Below, piece after piece: positions 55,739 to 64,000 of a stretch of 64,000 bases of DNA (position 1 is its first letter; every line of letters starts with the position of its first letter). The notes below the pieces were generated by a model. That model saw nothing but the letters and a program-made list of their open reading frames with translations, was not told the DNA's origin and did no database searches. The position numbers and the translations under genes are program-made. The DNA is from Clavaria fumosa (taxonomy: Eukaryota; Basidiomycota; Agaricomycetes; Agaricales; Clavariaceae): contig OX637804.1 of assembly GCA_951802425.1 (NCBI GenBank), positions 1,302,001-1,366,000 on the forward strand. Reading direction: 5' to 3'.

Positions 55739-57333
55739 CAGTGACTCACAAAACTGTTCGAATGTTTTGCACTTTTGAAATGATTCACTTATAACACCCC
55801 AGGTAAAATGGCTAAAATCCTGAAGATATTTGTGGGGATAGCCATGCCTCTTGGCTACAACTTTGATCTATGTTGTAAAGTACTATTTCCATTTTTGGTA
55901 ATGTTATGACATCATTCTCTTTGTCATGTCATTCGAACAGTTTTGTTGCTGGCAATTTTATCAGTCAAATGTGTAAGTATTAGTGTTCAATATGGCCTCT
56001 TTTTGCCTTCAGCACACCCCCAATCCTTCTAGGCATGCTTTCAATCAATCCCTGACAAATAGAAGCAGGTATCTTGTTCCACTCCTCTTCCACCCTTCCC
56101 ACAACTGTAACACTTCACTTGGTGCCCTTTCATACTCTCCAAGCCTCCTCTTAAGATGACTCCACAGATGCTCAATGGGATTGAGGTCTGGAGATTGAGT
56201 AGGTCATATGAGGGCCTTAAAATCATAGTTCTTTAGCCAATCTTTGGCCTGGTGGCTCTGGTGCTTGAGGTCCTCATCATGTTGCAATATGCTTGATCAG
56301 CTCTGGCAAGGCAGAAAATACTGTGCAGATTGCCAGGACCCTTAGTAGTATTACTAACCAGCCTATTTCTGCATACACTGTTAGAAGGTGTCTAAGGACT
56401 GTAGGTCTAAACACTGTGGCTGAGGGGAGATTGCCCTTACTTAGTAGTAGACTAGGAAGGAGAGGATGGATTTTGCTATAGCACATAAAGATTGGACTGT
56501 AGAGGACTGGAAGAGGGTTGTCTGGTCAGATGAGACTAAGATCAATAGGTTGGGATCCAATGGGAAGAAATGGGTGAGGCAGAAGCAGGGTGAAATAGGG
56601 TGGTGACAGGTTGGTGGAGGGAACAAGAACATTTGGAGGTGGTGCTGTGATGGTATGGGGATGTATGATGTTGGAGGGGGTGGGATATGCCTGCAGGATT
56701 GATGGGAGGATGGATAAGCACCTTTACACTGCCAAACTTCAGGCCAGCCTCCAATACTATGACAAGATCCCTGAAGACATCATGTTGTAACATGATGAGG
56801 ACCTCAAGCACCAGAGCCACCAGGCCAAAGATTGGCTAAAGAACTATGATTTTAAGGCCCTCATATGACCTACTCAATCTCCAGACCTCAATCCCATTGA
56901 GCATCTGTGGAGTCATCTTAAGAGGAGGCTTGGAGAGTATGAAAGGGCACCAAGTGAAGTGTTACAGTTGTGGGAAGGGTGGAAGAGGAGTGGAACAAGA
57001 TACCTGCTTCTATTTGTCAGGGATTGATTGAAAGCATGCCTAGAAGGATTGGGGGTGTGCTGAAGGCAAAAAGAGGCCATATTGAACACTAATACTTACA
57101 CATTTGACTGATAAAATTGCCAGCAACAAAACTGTTCGAATGACATGACAAAGAGAATGATGTCATAACATTACCAAAAATGGAAATAGCACTTTACAAC
57201 ATAGAGCAAAGTTGTAGCCAAGAGGCATGGCTATCCCCACAAATATCTTCAGGATTTTAGCCATTTTACCTGGGGTGTTATAAGTGAATCATTTCAAAAG
57301 TGCAAAACATTCGAACAGTTTTGTGAGTCACTG
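55739..57333 (+). mobile_element. Tc1/mariner-like element with ~552 bp inverted arms
   Basis: The ends are CAGTGACTCACAAAACTGTT and its complement, flanked by TA dinucleotides (55737-55738 and 57334-57335), the Tc1/mariner target duplication. The inverted arms run from the ends to about 56290 and from about 56782, so they include the transposase C-terminal coding region in both orientations. The element sits in the 3' region of the gypsy element, which it therefore post-dates. Confidence 0.92.
56290..57100 (+). pseudogene. Degenerate Tc1-like transposase
   Basis: In shifting frames it shows the second helix-turn-helix (MISSGKAENTVQIARTLSSI and TVRRCLRTVGLNTVAEGRLP), the first catalytic region (KDWTVEDWKRVVWSDETKIN), the second (HDEDLKHQSHQAKDWLKNYD) and the third (PTQSPDLNPIEHLWSHLKRR). 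At least one frameshift near 56458 and stops at the residues before HDED and before PTQSPDL break it. The N-terminal DNA-binding part is missing, replaced by the inverted copy of the C-terminus. Confidence 0.8.
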
Positions 57334-57505
57334 TACATGACGGGCACTTGTTGGGGGCCCTGTAGGCGCTGGTGCATGGTCGCAAGTGTCCTCAAGGTCG
57401 CGGGCGGTCACGTGACTCCATGTCCATGTCTCGTCGCTAGTTCCTAGTGCTCTCTGGAGTTCAATGGTGGTGGCTTACATAAGTGATCCTGACATGGCCC
57501 CCTCT

Positions 57506-60500
57506 TCAAGGCTGGGCATCTTGACCGGCAAGTTTTGCTTTGTCCGGATGTTTGTGGAAGAAGTCGCGGAGGAGCAGTGTGACATTGGTGAGGTTCTGGC
57601 AGGGCTCCCAAGTGTTCTCCTCAACAGGATATCCTTGCCACTTCACCAAGTACTTCACTCCTCTTCCTACCTTCTTCACATCCAGGATCTCTTCAACATC
57701 ATATTCTAGGTGATTATCGTCAATGGTGGGAGGTGGAGGGGGTGGTCAGGACTGTGAGGCGAAAGAGGGGGGGACATACGGGGTTAGGAGAAGCTCGTTA
57801 AATACATTGTGGATATGCCAGGCTGGGGGTAATTTGAGGCGATATCCTGCTGGTCCTACTTTCTCAATGATGCTGAAAGGCCCAGCATGCTTATTGTCAA
57901 GCTTCTTGTTTGGGCAGTCCATTTTCAGGTTTCGTGTGTCGAGCCATACAAGATCTCCTTTCCCATACTCGCGGCTGGGTCGTTTCCCACTGTCGTAGCT
58001 TCTTTTCATCACCAATGCAGCTTTCTCCATAGCCTCTTTGGCAGCCTGTCGCAACTCCTCCAGCTTCGCCATCCACTCATCTGCCGCCGGATTCACCTCC
58101 GTCCAGGGGTGAATTCCTCCATTCCATGGATGCCGCCCATAGTCCAGGAAAAAGGGGATGTAGCTGGTCGTGGAGTGTTCCCGGTTGTTCAGCGCGAATT
58201 CCGCAGTGCTCAGCCACTCTGCCCAATCATCCTGGAGATGGTCGATGTACGCTCATAGATAAGTCTCGATCTCCTGGTTCACTTGCTCTGTTTGTCCATC
58301 AGTTTGGGGGTGGAAGGCAGTGCTCGGGTTGGTCTTTATCCCAATCATATGGTAGAACTCCTTCATGAACCTTGAGATGAACTGCAGTCCACGGTCGCCG
58401 ATGACTTTCTGGGGAATACCATGGTTCCGGAACACTTGGTCACGTAGGATTCTCACCACTCCTAGACTCATTAGGTCGAACCCAATCGCCTCGATGAGGG
58501 TACACTTGGTAAACTTGTTGACGATCATGAGAATGGAATCAAATCCACAGGACTGGGGTAGTGGTCCCACTATATCCCAACTGATAGCCCACCATGGTCC
58601 ATCTGGCACTGGGTGTGGGTGCAGGGGAGCTGCATGCTTCGTGCGGTCTGGCTTGGTTTTCTGACAACCTTCACATCCTGCTACATAACGTTCCACGTCC
58701 TTCACCATCTCTGGCCACCAGTAGGCTTTGAGTACTGCAGCTTTCATTTTCTTAGCCCTGGGGTGTCCTGCGATAGGGAGGTTGTGTTCATAGTTGAGGA
58801 CCACCTCGCGTACAGCCAGGGGTATCCACACAGTGCTACTCTTCCACCATAGTCCAAAACAATCTTGCGTCCAGCTGTCGTCGAGTTCCTTGGGCTTAGT
58901 GACATGTTCCGCACTCTTTTTCTGGAGGAGCATTTCCATTTCGGAGGTGAAACTGGTGCACACATTCATCTCGGAGGGGAATGTCTGAATGGGGGCATCT
59001 TCTTCGGCAGCATCTCCATAGTCTGGTCTTCGAGATAAGGCATCGGCCTTGGTATTACTTTTGCTGGTCTGGTACTTAATCTCGAAGTTGAAGCTCTGAA
59101 GCTCCCCGTACCAGCATATTTGTCATGGTTTCAGCTTCTGAGGCTTTCTGAAATACTGGAGGTTGGCGTGGTCAGTCCAGATTTCGAAGGTTTCATCCAC
59201 TCCTATTAGGTACGCTCTCCACTCTCTAAGTGCCCAGATCACTGCGAGGAACTCCTTGTCGTAGACGTCATAGTTCTTCTTGGCAGTGGTGAGGGCTTTA
59301 GAGATGTAGTCAACTGGTCTCCATGTGCCATTGGTCTGCAACTGGGAAAGAACTCAGCCTGTTGTGAGGTTACTCGCGTCCGTTTCTACCTTCCACTTAC
59401 CCGAGTCCTGGGGTAGAGTGAGGACCGGGGCTGAGACGAGCGCCCTTTTCAAGTCCAGGAAGGCTGCGACCTGTTCTGCTTGCCAACACCATGGGATGTT
59501 GCCGGTCAGCTTGAACAGGGGTTTGGCTCATGTGGACAAGTTGGGGATGAAGCGGCACAGATGGTTGATCATGCCTAAGAAGCGTTGGAGCTCCTTAACG
59601 TTTTGAGGGGTCGGCCAGTCCCGTATGGCCTGTGCTTTGGCTGGGTCGTGTTCAAGTCGGTTATGGGAGAGCCTGAGTCCCAAGTAGAAAACCTCCGCCT
59701 TTTCAAACTCACACTTACTCAGTCGCAGACACAACCCATTGTCGTGGAACCTCTGCAGCACATGGTCCATCCAGTAACAGTGGGTTGCAAGGTCGTCGGC
59801 GAATATGATGATGTCATCGATGTACATGAGTACATGTCCACCAGCGGTTTCTTCCCTCAGGATATGGTTCATGAATCTTTGGAAGGTCGCAGGGGCATTC
59901 TGGAGGCCAAACCACATTACCATTGGTTCGAACAAACCTCATGAGGTCAAGAAGGCACATCTTTTTTGGTGACCCTCCCACAACCTCATGGATGGGAACC
60001 CACCCTTCATGTCAATCTTGGAGAAGATCTTCACACCACAAAGTTTGTCCACACAGTCCCTGATTCATGGTAGCGGAAATTTGTCCTTGATCAAGTATGA
60101 ATTGAGGCACGAGTAGTCGATGATGGGTCGGAGCTTGTCCTTTTCTTGCTTGAAGAAGAATGGGCTAGCATAGGGGGACTTAGAGGGTCTTATTCTCCCT
60201 GATGCTAATTGCTCATCGATCCATCAGTTCATCTTGACTGTTTCTTCTCTTGTCAGCGAATAGAGCTTGGAGGATAAGTGCCCTGGATCCTTGCAGAACT
60301 CGATTTTGATGTCGAAGTCAGGTCGCGGTTTGGGCAGTTCATCCCACTTAGCTTTGCTGAAGACCATCAGGTATAGGGATGGCCAGTCTGGCATGGTCGC
60401 AGTGTCTGGGAAATGGTTGTCCATGACAGTTTGGAAGGCATTGTCATAGTCGCAGGTTTTGGGGTAGCAGTACTGGGGGCTAAGTCCAGGGAACGGGAAA

Positions 60501-61060
60501 CAATTCTGGGGGCAGCACTTGAAAGATATCTTCCCCTGAGTCCAATCGATGTTGGGGTTGTGTCTCGTTAGCCAGTCATGTCCCAGAATTATTTTATGCG
60601 ACTTTGTCATCCCAAGCAGGAAGTGAATTCATTCTTGGTGGTCACCTATCACCAGGATGAGATCAATTCCATATTTGATAGGGCCGTTCTTGTTCGCAGT
60701 GCCGTCAACATTGTAGACCTTGATTGGTGTTGGCAAGGGCATAGGTTCCAGTCCAAGGTCCTTACACCAGTCGAGATCCATGAAACAATTGGTACATCCC
60801 GAGTCTACCAGAACCTTGGCACTCCCCCATTGTGCAGTGGTGAGTGTCTCAAAGTGCACCGGCAGAGTCAGTTCTCTCTTCTGTCTCTTTGGCTTCTCTT
60901 CTGCAACCTTTACTGTGGTTTTGTCCTTGAGTCCATTTGCACTCTGGGCATGTCTCCATTGCAAGATTGTGTATTTGGGTATACTTGCTATGGTTACAGG
61001 GGCAGGGGCAGGAACATGGCTCATACTATTACAGAGGCACGAGTTCAGACTCACTGTGCC
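57506..61060 (-). pseudogene. Ty3/gypsy chromovirus pol, nine in-frame TGA stops
   Basis: One continuous minus-strand frame encodes, in order: aspartic protease (VLVDSGCTNCFMDLDW, about 60800), RT (FGLQNAPATFQRFMNHILRE and YIDDIIIFADDL, about 59900-59800), RNase H (FLAVIWALREWRAYLIGVDE), integrase zinc-binding HHCC region (HNLPIAGHPRAKKM, CEGCQKTKP), the integrase core (WDIVGPLPQSCGFDSILMIV, HPQTDGQTEQVNQEIETYL), the integrase C-terminal region (GDLVWLDTRNLKM) and a chromodomain (LEYDVEEILDVKKVGRGVKY) ending at 57506-57508. The frame is interrupted only by TGA, at 60629, 60224, 60065, 59939, 59528, 59354, 59123, 58253 and 57746. It is not functional as it stands. Confidence 0.92.
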
Positions 61061-62121
61061 TCTTCTCCAAAACTCTGCTCCTGGGTAGGAGCTGACGGAG
61101 ACTGTTGTTGTTGTTGCTGGACCTGCGGGGCACCAGCCATCTGCCTCTCTCTTTCGTATATTGCGAGCCTGTCACGAAGCAGCGCCAACTCATTCTCGTA
61201 TTCTTCCACTTCCATCTGGGCAGGGGCCATCGCGCGAACCTGCGGCCTTGGGACATAGGGGCGAGTGTCTGGGAGGCGGCAGTTGTGGGCGATGTGGCCT
61301 ACCTGGCCACAACGGAAGCATTGACACTCGGCAGCAGGGGCTCGCATCTGGTCCACAATCATCTGGTCACTGGCACCAGTGGGATGGGGCATGATCTGCG
61401 GAGCAGGGGCGCGTTGCTGCTGCTGCGGGGCGGAGGGGAAGCGAGGTACAGGTCGTGGGGGGTTCGGGTTCGGGTATCGGGGGGGTACGGGGGTTGGGCG
61501 AGGTTGTTGGAACTGGGGAGGGGCCGGGCGACCAGCGTTCTGTTCGCACACGATAGCATCGAGTCTCCTCTGCTGGGCGTCCAGCCTCTCGACTAGGCCT
61601 TTCCACTCGACATAGGTGGTCAGCATCGGGTTGATGCCATAGACATGAGTAGTCAACCTCCTATTGAGATTGAGTTCCAGCCAGTGGACTAGGATGTCTG
61701 AGTCTCCACCCAGGTCCAGGTCAGCCTTGCGCATCAGCATCTCGAACTGCGCGAAGAACTGCGTGGCTTCCAACGGACCCTGTTTCAGCTTCGCGATGTC
61801 ATTTAGGGCAGTTGCAGTAATGTTGGGGTTGTCAAAGGCCCTTCGCAAGTCCGTGACAAAATCCTCCCAGGTCCCGGCTACTCCAGCATTCAAGATCTCA
61901 TCTGCCCTCATATTCGCCCATTCCGCGGCGAAACCATCTCCAGTGATCTTGCTCAATGTGAATAAGATCTTGTTGAGGTCAGTTGCATAGAGTCCCTGGT
62001 TTCCCAAGAACTGTAATCTGAGGGACTGTAGGAAGGTCCAGAAATTCTTCTTGTTGCTGTCAAATGGGGCGATGGCTAGGTCCAGCCTTGGCATTTGGGC
62101 TGCGGGGACAGGGTCTGCCAT
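61051..62121 (-). CDS. Ty3/gypsy gag, intact frame
   Basis: A 356-residue open frame beginning MADPVPAAQMPRLDLAIAPF. The capsid-like part includes FWTFLQSLRLQFLGNQGLYA and NPMLTTYVEWKGLVERLDAQ. A CCHC zinc knuckle (CFRCGQVGHIAHNC) follows a Pro-rich region. It ends at TGA 61051-61053. Pol is in the -1 frame and overlaps this end, so pol expression would need a frameshift. A further frame upstream (62542-62060) has no recognised function. Confidence 0.9.
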   Translation of the reverse strand: MADPVPAAQMPRLDLAIAPFDSNKKNFWTFLQSLRLQFLGNQGLYATDLNKILFTLSKITGDGFAAEWANMRADEILNAGVAGTWEDFVTDLRRAFDNPNITATALNDIAKLKQGPLEATQFFAQFEMLMRKADLDLGGDSDILVHWLELNLNRRLTTHVYGINPMLTTYVEWKGLVERLDAQQRRLDAIVCEQNAGRPAPPQFQQPRPTPVPPRYPNPNPPRPVPRFPSAPQQQQRAPAPQIMPHPTGASDQMIVDQMRAPAAECQCFRCGQVGHIAHNCRLPDTRPYVPRPQVRAMAPAQMEVEEYENELALLRDRLAIYERERQMAGAPQVQQQQQQSPSAPTQEQSFGEEAQ

Positions 62122-62918
62122 TTTGGGCAGCGGTGAGGGTTCGGGTGGCGATGGACTTGTGGGTTGCGGTTATGGTTCCGGAGTTGTGGGTGACTGTGGT
62201 GGTGGTGGTGATGGTGCTGGTTGGACTAGGCACTCGTCTAAAGTCGCGAAGTTGACATGGGGCTCTGTAAGAACTGGCGGTGCTGGGGGGGATGGGGTTG
62301 GTAGGTCTGCAGATGTAAATAATGGGGCAGTATTCATGGAGGATGAACTGTTCGAATCTGAGGAGACTAAGTTCTGTCTGGATCTCCACGGAAACGTGCA
62401 TTGGCCTGATCATTGGCTCGTCATTGTCGGAGTTTACATAGTCCTCGAGATCGTCAAGGTTGATGTCGATGGTGCTATGTGCTGGTGACCTCGTTCCTGA
62501 GGTCGCGGAGTGGGGCAGGGCTACTCTCAGTGCTTCTCTCAATCTCTCCTCTCGTCTATTCTGTTCCTGTGCATATAGCCTTGTGAAGTAGGGGGCTAAC
62601 CTTCTCTCCTCTTCAATAATCCAAAGTTCAAATGGGCGTAGCTCTCACAGTCTCAGTTTCAGAATAGTCCAATTCTGTTGGGGTGTCCAGGTAGAAGTTT
62701 GTTCTTATGCAGCTGTCAAAGTATCTGCTCCAGTATTCATCCTCTCCAGAGTCCAGTACGGTGGTAAGCCACTTGTCTGTGATGTCTTCATTACGCGTTG
62801 GGTACACCAGGATGATTCTCTCGTCGTTCTGTTGCACATGACAGGCAGGGGAATGAGAAAGAAGCTAGGCCGACCGGGATGGGCAGGGTCGAGGTAGCTG
62901 GGGTTGACACTGAAATTG

Positions 62919-63067
62919 TGTCAGTCCAGGGTCCTCACAGAAAGTGAGAGGGGAAATAACTCGATTTCAGCATAAGGGACTGACACTACTACATGGGTAC
63001 TATATATACTAAGGAAGGGGGCTGTGTGGCATGAGTGAGTCATGAGGATACAAACGAGGCTACGCGC
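62919..63067 (-). repeat. LTR-like repeat, right member (5' LTR of gypsy element)
   Basis: 149 bp starting TGTCAGTCCAGG and ending GGCTACGCGCT match 55338-55487 with a handful of differences, most of them transitions. It lies upstream of gag in the minus orientation, as expected for a 5' LTR. Similarity to the left member ends abruptly at GCGC. Confidence 0.7.
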
Positions 63068-64000
63068 TGTAAGGACCATATGCGATCTAAACACGGAAAC
63101 ATGACAGATACCGACTATCCGGATGTTTTGCGATCCAAAGAAATTACGTGCGATACGAACCGATAACGATCCGACACCGTCCGATAACGACCGATAGTAT
63201 CCGATACATGTCCGATGTCGGACACTTCGGTCTTCAATCCCCCGTGACGATCACAGCCCACCGCTCTCACACACCGCCCACGCCTCTCTATTTCACCTCT
63301 CCAGCACGGTCAGCGCTCGACATACACACTATTCCATTCCCATTCCTTTATTTCATATACCATGCTGTAAATTTCATATTATGATCCCTTTCAACCATTC
63401 AATCGTTTAAACGTTTCAAACCCTTTGCAGTACCTTGTCCATTGTTCTTAGTACCCCTTTGCTGTACCAGCCCCACTTTCCTTCAGTTTATGAGCGGTCC
63501 GGACATTTGCTAGTTATCGGACATTTCATTCCTCCGAGCTACTCATTTCCCTTGTGATATAACTCCTTCATGTAACCCTTCACGCGACATGGCGCTGTTC
63601 CATGTGTTTTCCGGACATTTCCGTACATTCCAATTTGCTGTACTTACAGAACTGTACTTAAGTACACTCCGGACCTCTCTGAAATACAGCTTTCTGAACC
63701 CCTTCTCTCTGTTAGAAACCTCACCTAAGCTCACCCGTCGTCGCAACCTTCGATCCGCTGGCCTCCGTCGTTGCCGGCCCTTCGTCTTATCGCACCATCC
63801 TTATCGGATTTTATCGGACACATAGCAGAATATCCCGGACACCGTATATTTCTATTTCTCACACATTTTGAATTCATACTCCACATCCTCAAGGGTGTTT
63901 GGTGAATCTCTAACGCCTTACAGGAACCCCTGAAGGACTTGACTGTAATCAAGCAGTTGCAGCAAGAACCGTAATACCCACTACAATTCTGGAGCCCACC
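63068..64000. other. Right-end region with CCGATA/CGGACA short repeats
   Basis: No gene is supported. 63090-63235 is full of CCGATA, TCCGACAC and ATCCGATAC motifs, and CGGACATTT recurs at 63499, 63521 and 63611, with CGGACAC near 63815-63840. This looks like subterminal repeats of another transposon or a diverged satellite. The element, if any, continues beyond the window. Confidence 0.5.

Noticed and set aside
61051..61080. Canonical -1 frameshift slippery heptamer at the gag/pol overlap
   Set aside because: Pol is in the -1 frame and overlaps gag, but no standard X XXY YYZ heptamer is visible in the gag frame near the overlap.
1..64000. A multi-gene defence, biosynthetic or other novel system
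   Set aside because: The genes are housekeeping functions in mixed orientation with ordinary fungal structure; nothing links them into a cassette.

Overview
The window is nuclear DNA of a filamentous basidiomycete, most likely an Agaricomycete. The evidence is densely packed genes split by many roughly 50-60 bp GT-AG introns, proteins of clear fungal type (Sac6 fimbrin, eIF3b, Prp3, Sam50, Pex13, Dcp1, DcpS, CSN3), and fungal Ty3/gypsy, Tc1 and hAT-like elements. I cannot name the species from sequence alone. Gene coordinates run from start codon to stop codon and include introns.

Layout. 0-24 kb is gene-dense: a coiled-coil protein, fimbrin (-), a PrpF-family protein (+), a SET/MYND protein (+), COP9 signalosome subunit 3 (-), an unknown nuclear-type protein (+), an SRA/YDG-domain protein (+), a second CSN3 copy fused in frame to a DUF6314-like domain (-), eIF3b (+), mitochondrial uS8 (+) and Sam50 (-). 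24-35.4 kb is a recent imperfect tandem duplication. The unit began just upstream of the Sam50 start codon and carried a MATE transporter, mitochondrial uL16 and Prp3. The second copy kept an intact MATE gene, lost 2.3 kb across uL16m/Prp3, and joined the two remnants head-on. 35.4-44.4 kb holds satellite-like repeats, two unrecognised genes, an aquaporin, Pex13 and Dcp1. 44.4-48.9 kb is a mobile-element island with two copies of one ~460 bp hAT-type MITE, each with a perfect 8 bp target duplication; one is split by a 1.46 kb solo LTR with its own 5 bp target duplication. 48.9-53 kb holds DcpS and an unrecognised nuclear-type protein. 53-64 kb is transposon territory: a decayed gag fragment, a Ty3/gypsy chromovirus on the minus strand inactivated by nine TGA stops, a Tc1-like element with ~552 bp inverted arms inserted in its 3' region, and a repeat-rich right end.

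How the genes relate. Most are housekeeping functions: actin bundling, translation initiation, splicing, mitochondrial translation and outer-membrane assembly, peroxisome import, mRNA decapping and cap scavenging. They form no operon-like system. I found no convincing defence, biosynthetic or otherwise new multi-gene system. The most unusual items are the CSN3-DUF6314 chimera, the duplication with its double-chimera junction, and the nested transposon archaeology, where inactivating changes fit CpG deamination and an SRA-domain protein is encoded in the same window.
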